Shown: piece by piece, positions 29,721 to 43,849 of the stretch
How the letters are laid out: every line of letters begins with the position of its first letter
Numbering within the stretch: the first letter of the stretch is position 1
NCBI GenBank assembly: GCA_948567375.1
Contig: OX419761.1
Location: forward strand, 14,670,243 to 14,734,242
Reading direction: 5' to 3'
Length of the DNA stretch: 64,000 nt
Source: Lunularia cruciata
Taxonomy: Eukaryota > Streptophyta > Marchantiopsida > Lunulariales > Lunulariaceae
Translations under genes and position numbers: made by a program
The notes under the pieces: generated by a model
What the model was told of the DNA's origin: nothing
Databases searched by the model: none
What the model saw: the letters and a program-made list of their open reading frames with translations, nothing else

Positions 29721-30430
29721 TCAAAGACCCAATGTGTTATAGGCTTCTTTTACTTCCACATACTTCCTTGTGTGAGAAAATCCCACATCCATCTCTAAGT
29801 AACTTTGTACCATAATTGCTTGTTCCTTGGGTTCATCAAAGGCACCATAGGGAAGAAGTGGTCTGGGTACTTCTTCTTCTCTTCTAGGGTTAGTAAATCC
29901 ATCCCCAAGTAGAAATGGACAACAAATTTCAAATTCAATCCTCCTATCTTGTTCATTACTCTTGAAAGAAGAACTCATGCCCTTACCCAAAACATTTCTG
30001 CCCAATTTATAGGCTTCCCTTGGTATAAATATGCAAAGAAGATAGCTTGGTTGTTTTTCAAGTAGGTTGTTTAATTAAATTTGAACAACTTCATTACTGA
30101 TTCAACTATAATGATTCTACTATAATCCTCCTGGCATGATCCTTGAAACTTGGAACAAACCAACCATTGTTGGTCTTCTTGTCCCTAACAATGGCCTTGA
30201 TTGTCAAGTCTAGGGCAATTTTTCACACTATCAAGAGTCATGCCATCTAAGAGTGAATTACTAGACCTCATCACTCTCCACCAATGCTCCTTAGTCCATG
30301 CAAAGAGGTGCCCTCTCAAATTCTCTAGCCTTGGATACCAATTATCTCTTTTTTCATGCAATATCAAATGATCATTCAATTCCCAATTCCACAACAAGAA
30401 TTCTATTTTTTTATTGTGGACCAATTCCTA
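29721..30430 (-). mobile_element. Degenerate ORF-a of family X, minus orientation
   Basis: Reading the minus strand, 30424-30185 is open (KIEFLLWNWELNDHLIL, LFAWTKEHWWRVMRSSNSLL) and 30005-29721 is open (ends KEAYNTLGL). The fragment order is as in the plus copy at 20280-21000, and this copy is less broken. It directly follows the truncated MULE transposase on the same strand; whether they were ever one transcript is unknown. Confidence 0.6.
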
Positions 30431-30476
30431 CCTATAATATAATCCTAACTCAATTAATGCAATTCTTTTGAACATA

Positions 30477-31135
30477 TCAAATGTAGAGAAGAGGTGTTGA
30501 AGTAAGGAATGTGGATGGAAGAACATTCATCAAAACAAACTCACAATTTGTCATAATTGTAAGTGGTTTGATAGGATCATACAAGGTTACAATGCGGTCT
30601 AAAGCCCATTGGTAGTATGGTTGTGTCTCTTCTTGCAAAAAGACAATTGTAATTATATATGATGTGTTGAAACTTGTCACTCCAATAGCATGAAGCATTG
30701 GCATTCAAAAGCAATTTGTTTTATATGTATAATCCATCACCCAAGAATATGGATATGCTTGAGCCAAAAAAATAAAATTGGGATGTGCAAAGAATAAATA
30801 TGTAACTTCATTTGCATCATTGCATAAATATTGATTCCGGTAGTTTTTATCTCAAAGAGTATCTAAAAGAGCAAGGATTGGTGGTCTATTGACAAGTTCT
30901 ATTTGTCAAAGTCTTGCTTGTTCATTGTAAATTGTTCTTGCCATCACATGAGTGTGAAGAGTAGCTTGCCGCAAAGCTTTAATCATAGACTTTGGAGTAA
31001 TCCAAACAACTAATATTTAGGATGTCATTACATGTTGCTCTAGTTGAAGACAACAAACAATAAGATGACCACTAGTGCAAGTTAAAGGATCATGATTGTG
31101 CTCTCCATTACAAACTTGTCATAAGATATCGACGT
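30477..31135 (-). pseudogene. Mutator-like (MULE/FAR1-type) transposase remnant
   Basis: Minus-strand fragments keep the family order: CNGEHNHDPLTCTSGHLIV (end of the zinc-binding FAR1-type domain), IYNEQARLRQ, then LFFAHPNFIFLAQAYPYSWVMDYTYKTN (first catalytic Asp in MDYTYK), MPMLHAIGVTSFNTSYII, WALDRIV and TIMTNCEFVLMN. The last motif is normally T-D-R-E-L-A-L-M-N, so the second catalytic Asp is Asn here. Stops and a frame break occur (for example just before MPMLHA), and the C-terminal third after LLY is missing. A transposase for cut-and-paste movement, now dead. Short match length is the main uncertainty. Confidence 0.78.
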
Positions 31136-31656
31136 CCATCATATTTTTGCAACCATCCATAGAGCATGATTAGGCAGTCCATCAAGCAAGAACTTTGAGT
31201 TTTGCTACTTTATATAGTTAATGAATGGATCTTTTAAAGCATTGTATGTGCACCATCAATTGCATTTGGGTGTCACTTGATTGGTGTATGAATAGTGCCT
31301 AACTATGGCATATCCTTGAGAATGCAAAAGTATTGATACTTTGTAGCATTTCATCAAGTGAGCTACAAGAAGTTTCAGGAGGAGGTAGTTTAGGGTATGC
31401 TTACAAGGATATGCCATAGGTTACAATGCTTTAAAAGCTCCTATATCAGTTTTTAAGGTTACAATGCTTTAAAAGCTCCAACCATTAACTGTATAAAGTA
31501 GCAAAACTCAAATTTCTTGCTTGATGGACTGCCTAATCATGCTCTATGGATGGTTGCAAAAATATATTGGACGTTGATATCTTATGACAAGTTTGTAATG
31601 GAGAGCACAATCATGATCCATTAACTTGCACTAGTGGTCATCTTATTGTTTGTTGT
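31050..31656. repeat. Large palindrome: 197-bp inverted arms in the MULE remnant
   Basis: Left arm 31050-31246 and right arm 31460-31656 are reverse complements with roughly 10 mismatches by eye (about 95%). The spacer is 213 bp and has a further inverted match (ggcatatcctt / aaggatatgcc) and a repeated 'ggttacaatgctttaaaagc'. The left arm is part of the transposase N-terminal region, so the right arm is an inverted duplicate of coding sequence. Confidence 0.92.
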
Positions 31657-32327
31657 ACAGAAAAACTGATATAGAAGTCCCACATAAACTCTAAAGTGCC
31701 ACAATAATTGGTTGTATCACGCATTCAACTTGGATCAAAAACTCAACTCTTAACTTGATAAATTGCCAACAACAAGCACATATCACATTGTCAAGCCACA
31801 CCACTCTAGCTAAGAGACTCTAGATGATGTTTGTTGGTCTTTATTGACCATACCCAAGAGCTCAAAGGCTCAACATCAAAGAAGTGAGCTCTTTGGAGTT
31901 GCCCCTCTAGACTCAACCTAGAACTCCAACCCTAATAATGCATTGACAATCCACCTAACATTGCAAGTGGTACCTATAATAATGTGATTAGTAGCTCTAA
32001 AATGAAATCTAGCTGCAACTAAGTAATCTTTGAGCAATTATTGGTATAACTATGATTGCAAGTAAACTACCTTTGGCGTTGCAAATGTCATGACAATGCA
32101 CAAGAAGTCTGATTACTTAAGTACCGCAACAAAAACCTCTAGATCCTCCCCACTCTCAAAACATAAAAGTGCAACACAAGCAAAGCTCATCTCCACCATC
32201 TTGCCGGCCTCCTTTGAGATTTATACATGACACATTAAATGACAGTGAAGTTAATGGGGTTAATATTCCAACCTAATTGTCAGAATCTAGAAACCTTATC
32301 CTATGAGGCCTCACACATCAACACCAC

Positions 32328-32440
32328 TAATTGCTTCAGGCAGTGACCAAGGTTGACAATAAAAGTGCACTTCATGTTACAGATTGCTTCAAGCAGTGAT
32401 CAAAGTTGACAATAAAAGTGTGCTTCATGTCACGCACTTG
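32328..32440 (+). repeat. Two-unit tandem repeat (~57 bp)
   Basis: 'attgcttcaggcagtgacca' with 'gttgacaataaaagtgcact' is followed by 'attgcttcaagcagtgatca' with 'gttgacaataaaagtgtgct'. Confidence 0.85.
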
Positions 32441-32957
32441 TAATAGTTTCAGAACTAAGGACCATGTAGCTTCAAAGACCATGCCTAAGCTGAAAATGAA
32501 GAAACATGAAGAACTTCTAAGCTAAACATGAATCAAAATTCTAGTGTCCTTCATAGATCTTTACCCTCACATTGCTTTCTTACTCTATTTTACTATTGTA
32601 GTCTATTTAATTAGTTACATAGACTCTAACATTGAACATTGCATTGTGCAACTGTTGAAAGTAGAGAATTACTTCATGATACTAGCCTATATTTTACCAA
32701 ATGAAGGATGGTAGAATATCATATTCTGTGGCAAGAGATTCAATATGTTTGAAATCACACTTTTATGAGTCAAAGGTTTGGGAGTATATTTAATACCATC
32801 CTCTTAGACTATGACACTAGCACTTGCAAATGTGTCCTTTTGCATTAAATGTGCATCAAATATGTCATGGGAAAAGAGATGAGTCTAGGTTCACAAACTT
32901 ACTTTGAGAATAAGTTGCACCAAAACGAGAAGATAAGTCGCTTGTAGGACTTACGCA

Positions 32958-33032
32958 TACTATTGTAGTCTTAGCAAAGAATACCAATGGCATACTATTG
33001 TAGTCTTAGCAAAGAATACCAATGACATACCT
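32958..33032 (+). repeat. Two-unit tandem repeat (~36 bp)
   Basis: 'catactattgtagtcttagc' plus 'aaagaataccaatg' occurs twice in a row with no internal change. Confidence 0.92.
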
Positions 33033-33734
33033 CCAAAAAATTAAGGCTTACCAATGACATACCTCTGACACACCGATAGAGTAAGATTGTGTAAGGCTTA
33101 GTGTTGAATTGATCTTGAGTACAATACCCCCAATACTTATCATATCTATACACCAATGCTTATCATAAGATGCCATATTCCATAAGCTTTAATTGTTTTA
33201 CCTCTTGTGGAAATCCTCCTTCTCCTAGCAACTCAAGGAGCTTTGTACAAACATTGTTCATTCTCGCTATATGCATTTGTTAAAAATAACCAATGAATAT
33301 GTTGCTTCCCAAAATAGAAGCTTGAAGTGAACTATTCCAATCACCGACAGTAGGAGGTCAGTCCAGAATCTCCTAGTTGTTGTTTTAGGGACTCGCTAGA
33401 TATTCTTTTGAGTGCTGATTTCACTTACATACCTAGGAAAGACTTTGAAATGAGTTACAAAATGGATTCCTTAGGTATAGACCAACAGTTTATTTTCCAA
33501 TCTCAACCTATACAAAAAGAATCTGATGGCCAGGCTATCAAGAATACTGATATGAAAATGGTTTTGAGGGACATCCAATTTCTCCAAGAATCAAGTCCAA
33601 AAGGTGCAATTTGTTACCCACAACCATTTGGATGGTGATCTTCATTATACTTGTGCTCTTGTTCTCCAAGGTAGCATCCCCAACTTTGAGAGTATTTTCT
33701 TAGTGACATCTACACATGATGGATCCATCTTACA

Positions 33735-33915
33735 TTGATAGACCTTAGATCATACAGCTTACCAAGTTCTGTTGGTATTGACCCGTAGCCTTGCTCACTA
33801 GTAGAACGTGGAACATCAAGCATCTTGTGAGGGAATGCTGACTTCAACCAAATTACTCACAAGGTGCAGACACATGAAGTCAGTCAAACCACTCAGCTCT
33901 GGAGGGATCCTCACC
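33735..33915 (-). pseudogene. Leucine-rich-repeat remnant (LRR kinase/receptor type)
   Basis: On the minus strand, RIPPELSGLTDFMCLHLVSN (about 33915-33850) is followed in another frame by GSIPTELGKLYDLRSIN (about 33784-33736). Both fit the plant extracellular LRR consensus (LxGxIPxELxxLxxLxxLxL). Only about two repeats survive, with frameshifts; no kinase or signal peptide is visible. Confidence 0.5.
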
Positions 33916-33959
33916 AATCAATTAATTTAAAATCAACTCCATCACTCCTGACAGCATGT

Positions 33960-35348
33960 ATTCTCCAATGACGTGTGGTGTGTGGACACCCCGGCCATTA
34001 TTGGAAGATACAAATTCTGAATTTGTTGAGAATATCAAGCTCCAAGCTTTCAAGACCAAATTCCACATGCATGCTATTTAAGAAATTGGATTCCATCACA
34101 TGCGTACAAAACAAAACGCTAAACTACAGAACTGATTAACTTCAATGCATGGACAAAAATGAGAAGAAAAACATATCTGATGACCAGTAAAATGTTACAT
34201 ATTTCTCAATCATTAGGTAAAATTTATAAGTGAGATAACTGAAGTAAGGACGTACACATAGTGCTCTATATACAAGTTGTTTCTTGGTCTTGTCAACCTG
34301 AACTTATGTTATGTTTGCCGTATCAACACAAGATATAGAGTCTAGATTTCTTGCTATGAAGCGCTATTGGAGTAACGATGAAGAGGGATTGCCAGTTAGA
34401 GGGATGTTACATGATCTACAAGGCATCCCTTGCAGATGCACAGCTGCATGTGTAGTGCAGCTGTGCATCAGAGTAACGCCCTAGAAGTAGATTGAATGAG
34501 CCGACACCAATCTACACCCACTTGAGGATTTGCATAGTTTTATGCATTCAAACAAGAGAGAATAGGGTGAGGAAGATGGTCTTTCTTGGATGTTTTTGGA
34601 TCAGCTATTGGCTCCTTGACATTTCAACAATGGAACTACCGTATAAGGGTTTCAAATTTCAAATTTTCAAATTTTCAAAATCATCCAAGTAGAGTTCCAA
34701 ACTCCTTATAGTTTATACAAGTGGTCATAAAAGATAAAAGTTAGTGGTCCCAATAATGAATGGTCTCGCATAGATAGATTTGAATGGGTACCAAAAAGTA
34801 GGTCAATGTAGGTGGGGGTTTTAGTTTTACATTTTATAGCTAGATTATTATGAAGATGATAAACTTAATCACCAATGCTCTTTGGAATTAGTTCTAACCA
34901 CCCATGTTACCCTAACCAACATGATTAAACTTGATGTAAGTGAGAGAGGGGATATGAGAGAATGTAATAGAAAGCCACATGTTAAATCCTGTTTGAAAAT
35001 CCTCTTGCTTCCTTCCACAACTTTGAAAAAGTATTATCCTCTCCTTGGACTTGCATCTCATCATGCCCTTCCAGCGGAATGACATGTCATGCATGTTTGA
35101 ATAGTTCGTAATGGTACACCATTAGAATGCTTTCTTATTCTTATTCAAAGATGTTGGAATTGGTGAGTAAAAACTTTGCCTATTGCCCACACATCAGAAG
35201 GTGTTAGAATTGGTGAGTAAACATGCCGCCTGTTCTCCAACCATCCCAACATAATATAGTAATAGATTGCACAAGGGCAAATTGAAATCAAAATTTAGAT
35301 TTACTTCTTATACTTTGGAAACATGGATGAATCTCCTATTCACTCACA
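33960..35348. other. No gene visible
   Basis: AT-rich non-coding DNA with one hairpin (listed separately) and a diverged ~59-bp duplication at about 35150-35225 (gttggaattggtgagtaaa / gttagaattggtgagtaaa). Confidence 0.45.
34435..34469. repeat. Perfect 14-bp inverted repeat (hairpin)
   Basis: Arms gatgcacagctgca and tgcagctgtgcatc around a 7-base loop (tgtgtag). Confidence 0.92.
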
Positions 35349-36700
35349 TTGCAATCTGAATTTGTTCCTTTCCTTCCTATGCATGTACTATTCCAAGAAG
35401 TACTTGAGAAGATGGTTGCTTCTGTCCCACTTCCATGTTTGAATGCAACACAAAAAGGATCAACAGGTGTGTTTGTGCAAGCACATGGCAAGGGAGGGTC
35501 AGGGGTTACCATCCACTCACCAAGTAGCAGTTTAGAAAAAACAACAAAGGGTGAAGATGATAGATTTAGGATGGCTTATCATCACTACTCTCAAATAGTT
35601 GATTATTTAGAGGATCTTGAGCACTTTAGTCTGATCCATGGAGGAAATAGTATAAAACCTATCCAAAAAAACACAACATCAAGCTATGTTGTCACTTAAT
35701 TAGTTTGGCACGTGCAAGGATTTCCATCTTCCATGAACAATGATAGGCTTTACAAAAAATGGGCGAGATACATGCAATCATACAATATACTCATGATGGA
35801 AAGAATTTACATTAGAGAGAATCCCACCGACAAGGACTTGAAGTGAGGATGGTGAACAATAGGCGATAAACTCAATCATCTTTGCACATTTTTTGAAAGA
35901 ATGGATTTAATCATGGGAGTAGAGCCAATATATCTCCTCTTGCATTGGTTTGTATTGGTGGTACAGAGAAGGAAGTGAGGTTTATGGATGGAACATGCCT
36001 TGTTGTCACACCATCAGAGGAGGCAGATGACTAAATGGGAGAAAATCCTCTTGAAAAGTCAATTCCTATTAGCATCCTAAGCACTCAAGGGCCCTTGGAT
36101 TGCATGTGTACATATGGAAATTGTCAATGTGTGTCATTAGGAGTTTTGGATGAGGGGGTTTTAGATGAGGATGACAGTTCTTGTTTGACAAGAAGTAAAG
36201 CTGAGCAACACTCCAATACTTCAAAAGCAACCAGGAATCACTCAGGGAGGAATGGAGCACCAAGAGAAGAGGAGAATCAAAGAGAGGGAGAGAGTCAAGA
36301 ATTTCATAGGGAGGATCCAACTAGATGCCACCAAGGAGAAAGAGGAGAGAATGCTGAAGAAACATCCAGCAAGAAGGAAGTTGATTCTTGAAAGAGGAGA
36401 AGGAACTTGAAAGCTTCTAAGATGGCTCATGCACCTACACCTAGTTTGGCTTCATTGTCACAAGATCTAGCATCTTGCACCAAATTGAGAAATGAATCCC
36501 TAGAATCTAGGGAGAGATATAAAATAGCACAAATTGAAGCTTTACAAGTGGCAAACCTTGAGAAACACAACAAAGAAGTAGAGTAAGAGAAGATCTTAAA
36601 GGTAGAGAAAATCAGTTCCAAAGCAAAAAATTCTTTGGCTTCTTGATTCAAAACAAAAGGTTCCAAATCAAGAAGAGTGAGGAGAAATTAAAAAACTTTG
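35349..36700 (+). mobile_element. Degenerate transposon ORF cluster, family not recognised
   Basis: An open frame at 35349-35699 (116 residues) is followed by broken but consistent coding-like pieces: VWHVQGFPSSMNNDRLYKKW and ARYMQSYNILMMERIYIREN (about 35700-35820), then a charged stretch at 36230-36390 and a helical one near 36480-36585 (SRERYKIAQIEALQVANLEK). This order resembles accessory ORFs of DNA transposons in general, but I cannot assign it. It is disrupted by several stops. Confidence 0.4.
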
Positions 36701-39700
36701 ATGCCATGACATTGAACTATCTTGTTTGAGAGAATCTACAGAGGAGATTAAATACCACATTATCCAATGTAGATTCAAATAATTATGGTGGCTATGGCAC
36801 CAATTACAATGTGTACCCCAAGTGCCCTATACCCAAATATAATTAGGATTCAGTTCCTTGTGGTAGTTGGAACAAGAGTGGCTAAATATGCAAAAGTATG
36901 AGAGTTTAGAACTCTAGTATTTCCAATGTAAACTTATATTATATATAAATTTTACCAAGTTGTTGCAGGTATCCAATATAATGCATGTTTGTCCTTTATT
37001 TGGCAATGATTAGTTCAATGTTCAATGTTTCCATATGAATCATCAAGCTATATAATTCACCCATAACATATTGTGATAGTTGTAGAATTCTCTCTATAAT
37101 AGATTATGATCGTAGAACTACATAAGAAGAGACTGAATATGAGAACTTCAAAGCTACCAAACTACAAACCACCAAAGCACATAACACTCTCACACTTAGG
37201 TTTGACAAATGTTTAAATCTTGTCATTGTGGGAGCACCACTATCCATATCCAAACACTTGGTTTGCACAAAGCCAAACACTTTGTTTGGTTCAACCAGTG
37301 TAGACTGTGCAAACCTATGGTGGTTTGCATAAACTACATGGGTTGAACCAAACATGTAAATGTGAATATACTCTACACACTCCATTGTCTAGTTGATTAG
37401 AACAATACAAAGCTTTAGACATAATATTCCAAGTTTAGGGATAGTTCATCAAGACATAGTTCATCAATATTCCAAGTTTGTGTGCCCAATATATAAAAGT
37501 ATATGTAAGAGGAAAAGGTGTAAAAAATATCAAGGCACTAAAGGCCATGCCTAAGTTCTAGTGTGCATATCTCTTGATTCCATCATGTAACCTCCAATAT
37601 AAAGTAGGTTTAATAAAAGAAAGGATTGTAGTACCACATCTATCTCTTCTCCCAAGCATAAATTAAAGGCTCACTAAATGCTCTTTGTAAAAGCTCATAA
37701 GAGTCAAAAATATAATCCTCAATCTACCACTCGTCCACTCCTTCTCTAGGATTCTAATGGTTGGAGCCATTGAAACCCTAAATCTATCTAGAGGTAAGAC
37801 AATGAGCTGAAATAATGAAATGTATGAAGTACTATAGGTATTTATCAATGAAAAAGGTGGAGGATGTATAGCTCCATGAGGATTGTTCTCGCAATAAGGA
37901 AGAGCTGCTCCATCCACAATTAATATATCTCAGATAGGTAAACCTGATGAGGTAAAAGTACTATATGGTCTAACCATAAAACCTCTAAACTCATCAAAAT
38001 ATCCATCCGCTCGGTGACACATACTATCAAACATGAACCCGTGTGAACTTCTACTAGTAGATGACATGTGAGTTGGCATGTCTCTCACTTAGGATGAACC
38101 TCTAATGGCTATTATGGTAGTGCAATATGGACTAAGAAGGCAAAGAACCCCAACTCCATCATACTCCTCCAAGGCTAACACTCCGAGACTCAAGACATTG
38201 CTCACTAGAGAACTCAATGAGAGAGAGATAGCTACAAATGAAAGGATGTTGAGTATCTAATCACCCCTTGTTCATATACTTGTGAAATAGTTATGCACCA
38301 TAATTACTAATTAATGGAGTAACTCAAGTTACTAGGCTAAAATTCTAAGAAAATCAAAAAGCTAAAGGAATATCCATACTCATGGGAATATTCTCCTAAG
38401 CATATGGTCTTATCTTCACCCAACCACTAAGTCAAGGATTCCTTCACATGGACTATCCTTGGTCTATAGAAGAATCTGAAACAAAAGACTTGTGGGTCCA
38501 AGAGTTCTTAACTCTTTCCTCAAAGCCAAATACCAACAAATAATACCAAGTCAATACACTAGAATCCAAAAAAGTGGTGCTCATCTTTTTAACTTCTTCT
38601 AAAGTAAGGTCCCCTCTATCTTAGCTCTGACTAAATTTAACTAATCATGACTAATATAGAACCATCATTTATCTCTATATAAATAATATCTCTCAATTAC
38701 TTATTATACCAAACTAAATATCAAAATAGCACATACATGCACAAATGGGTGTTACATACCATGCTCCCACATAGAATGCAATAGGGTCTCTACATTGCAC
38801 TTTGGACCACTAGTCCATATGATCACCTCAAATAAGAGATAAAATATTCCATAAACACTTTAATGCTAGGTTGTGGAATAAACCATAAAGTATCACTCAT
38901 GGTAAAATAGCACCATCTCCTTCTCATGGTCTAAGAAATGAGTTCTACTAGGATCTCTCACAATTCAAATCTAACACTAGAATCTTCCTCCTCAAATTTG
39001 TACAAAAAGTGTACAAGAAATTAATGAACTAGAAATTCATCTTCTCTCTCAAAGAAGTGAGTCTCTATACCTCATCACTCAAAGGTGACTTCTTAATATA
39101 AAGTTGTAAGCACTTGTGGTAAATACCCCAAAAAACTTAGAGGGGTGCAATGTCTCCATGATCCCTGGTGCAATGTCTCCATGATACAATATCCTCCCCC
39201 AAAAGCAAATAAGGCTCCTCTCTTGGACCACCTACAAGAGTCAACCAAGTTTGACTAGATCAAGTAGCTCATAAAGAATATGTTCTCCCATAGGGACATA
39301 GTAGTTGTGTCTCTAGTATGATGCACTCTGGGTAAAGAAGCTATAGCATGTGGAAGTGTAGGAGTGGTGTGAGTGTTGGTGATGTCCATGTGTGGTGGTG
39401 GTGGTGTAGATGGGGCTCTCTCTATAGTAGGATCTCTAAATAGACTATGGGTTTGAGTCCCCATATGTCTAAACAAAGCCTTGCTCTAGGTTTGAGTCCC
39501 CATATCAACTAAACTAGCATCTCTCTAAGCCTCTACCACACTATTGGGGTTGGTCAACAACATGATCTATCTAAGTCCCTACATCCTTTGGGAGAAACTC
39601 CCAAGGATAATGTAACATATCTACCTCTAACCAATCTCTAGCCTCTTAATAAGCATCCTCATATGCTACCCTAAGAGTATCTAGCTGAGCACTCACTCAT

Positions 39701-39965
39701 GTACTTCCCTCCTGGTCTTCTCTTATAGTTCCATGGTAATAGAAAACTCTCTCATATACCATATCTCTTGAACTCTATATCCCTCTGCTCTCTTGTTGCT
39801 ATCTCTCATGAGGCCTTTCAACTCAATGAGTCTCTGTACTTTGAGCTCTCACATCATACTCTTCTTCCCTAATAGCTCTGACTAATAGATCTAACTAACT
39901 TTACTAACTGTTTTCTTGTAATACTCTCCTCAATACATAGATGCATCTCCTTCTTTGCTAGTCTA
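36701..39965. other. Transposon debris; no gene
   Basis: A minus-strand open piece at 37917-37663 (GAALPYCENNPHGAIHPPPF) has coding-like composition but no recognised domain. A 'ggtgcaatgtctccatgat' direct repeat lies at about 39147 and 39165. Otherwise nothing. Confidence 0.4.
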
Positions 39966-41848
<1,883 letters not shown>

Positions 41849-41927
<79 letters not shown>

Positions 41928-41928
41928 C
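41849..41928 (+). repeat. (CT)n microsatellite, second tract
   Basis: About 80 bp of CT repeats with short TTC/CC interruptions, within a longer pyrimidine-rich strand (41640-42450). Confidence 0.97.
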
Positions 41929-41968
41929 CCCTCTTCACTTTCACAATTTGCACCTCCACTCTCTCTTG

Positions 41969-42205
41969 TGAATGCTTTGTCCCAAAATTCTCTACTATCC
42001 TCTCTTCTCCTTAATTCTCCTCTCTTTCTTGATTTGCACAAGCCTCTCTCTTGTTACAAATGTGTCCCAAGTTTAATGTGTCTTGCAAGAGAATGCTTTG
42101 TCCCAAATTCTCTCCCGTCCTCTCTTCTTCATGATTCTCCTATATTTCTTGATTTGCATAAGCCTCTCTCTAGCTGCAAAGGTGTTATTTTAATGTGCCC
42201 CGCTA
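41969..42205 (+). repeat. Two-unit tandem repeat (~120 bp)
   Basis: 'aatgctttgtcccaaaattc ... ttgatttgcacaagcctctc' recurs as 'aatgctttgtcccaaattct ... ttgatttgcataagcctctc'. Confidence 0.85.
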
Positions 42206-42639
42206 CAAATGTGTCTTGAAACTTGGTCGTATCCTCTCTTTCCCACTTGCATTTGTACTTTCTCCAACTCCCACTCTATCTCTAGTTCTTGCACCTACAC
42301 TCTCAATTCTCCTCTCATCTCTTTCTCAATTTGCACCCATGGTGAATGCTTTCTATCCTAAGGCTTTTTGTATGAAACACTCTCCTCTCCAGTTTCTTGC
42401 ACTCTCTCCACATGGCTATTGTGAATCGCTCTCACCTAGCTTTTCCTCTTTTCTATTAGTATACATGAGCACCCCTAAAATCTTTGTGACCCTTCAACCA
42501 CCAATAACATGAAACCTTTTTGTTTCCAATTGTACCATTCATCTATGCTCTTCCTCTAGACATCTGATATGCTACTCCTCTAGACATATTATTTGTGTTG
42601 CTCTAGAATTCATAGATTCTCAACTTTCCTCACTCCTTG

Positions 42640-43035
42640 CTTACCTTCACAAATGCACACGCACATTGCACACTCTGCACAACCACACTAGTTTACCTTT
42701 GCAAATGCCCACACATGCATACAACTCCGCCCACAATACTCACCTTCTCCTCCCACAATATTCATGCACAACCCTCACAAATGCACCACCCAAAATACTC
42801 ACCTTCTCCTCCCAAATTACTCACGCACAACCTTCAAATTCACACTTAGGCAACAACACTGCCCAAATATTCACCTTCTCTTCCCAAATCATGCGCAACC
42901 TTCAAATGCACACTCGAGCAACCACATAACCCAGAAGACTTACCTTCTCTTCCCAAATACTGAGGCACCACCTTTGCAAATGCACGACCACACTAGTTTA
43001 CCTTTGCAAATGCCCATGCATCCAGTGCAACCATA
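42640..43035 (+). repeat. Diverged tandem repeats (~70-80 bp)
   Basis: The motif 'aatactcaccttctcctccc' with 'gcacaacc(c)t(t)caaa' recurs about four times, and 'ccacactagtttacctttgc' occurs twice (about 42684 and 42990). No coding potential. Confidence 0.75.
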
Positions 43036-43649
43036 CACAACCATGCATACCACGTATAATGTGCAATCACACAAGGTTCACCATGCCAATTAATACAATT
43101 ATTATGCAATTTAACCAAGCACAAGTACAACACTTCATTTTAATGTTTCATTCAAGCACAAGTGCAAGATTGCATTCAAAAGATAGAGTATTTGAATAGA
43201 TTATTCCTAGTGAATCAAACTCACTCAAAGTACATAAACAAAAGAGTAGGAAAAAATCAACTCAAAGTACATAAAAAAAGTATTCCAAGTGAATCAAATC
43301 ATTCAAAGTATAAATAGAAGAGTTTGGTTGAGTCAAACATACTCAAAGTCCATACAAATATTCCATGGATATGGAAGTCATATAAATATGACATTGTGGG
43401 GACCTCATAAAGGCTAAACAATTTTGCATGACATAATTTCTCATTTCTTATGGTTCTCTCCATGGTACTCAAAGGCTACTTGGTCTACACTTTGCTCTTT
43501 GGTTCTTATTCTAAATTAGAATCATCAAAGTATTCCTCTTCCCAATTATTGGCTTCTTAATCAGAAAGTTATGAAGAATAATATAGACTATCACCCATCT
43601 TGATAGATCTACATTTAGTCTTGGGTCATATAGTTGTAGTCTTTTTGCT
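43036..43649. other. No gene visible
   Basis: AT-rich; 'caaagtacataaa' and 'tcaaactcactcaaagt' variants are repeated between 43190 and 43350. Confidence 0.4.
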
Positions 43650-43849
43650 NNNNNNNNNNNNNNNNNNNNNNNNNNNNNNNNNNNNNNNNNNNNNNNNNNN
43701 NNNNNNNNNNNNNNNNNNNNNNNNNNNNNNNNNNNNNNNNNNNNNNNNNNNNNNNNNNNNNNNNNNNNNNNNNNNNNNNNNNNNNNNNNNNNNNNNNNNN
43801 NNNNNNNNNNNNNNNNNNNNNNNNNNNNNNNNNNNNNNNNNNNNNNNNN
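43650..43849. other. Assembly gap (200 N)
   Basis: Exactly 200 undetermined bases, so the true length is probably unknown and the two sides may be joined by scaffolding only. Confidence 1.

Larger units (their letters stand above)
31660..33690. other. Transposon debris, no gene
   Basis: No recognisable coding region. Two short tandem duplications are listed separately. ORF 33408-33638 (76 residues) shows no family resemblance. Confidence 0.45.

Noticed and set aside
42640..43035. CRISPR-like or satellite array
   Set aside because: Units are diverged, spacers are not unique, and the genome is a plant's; an ordinary degenerate tandem repeat.
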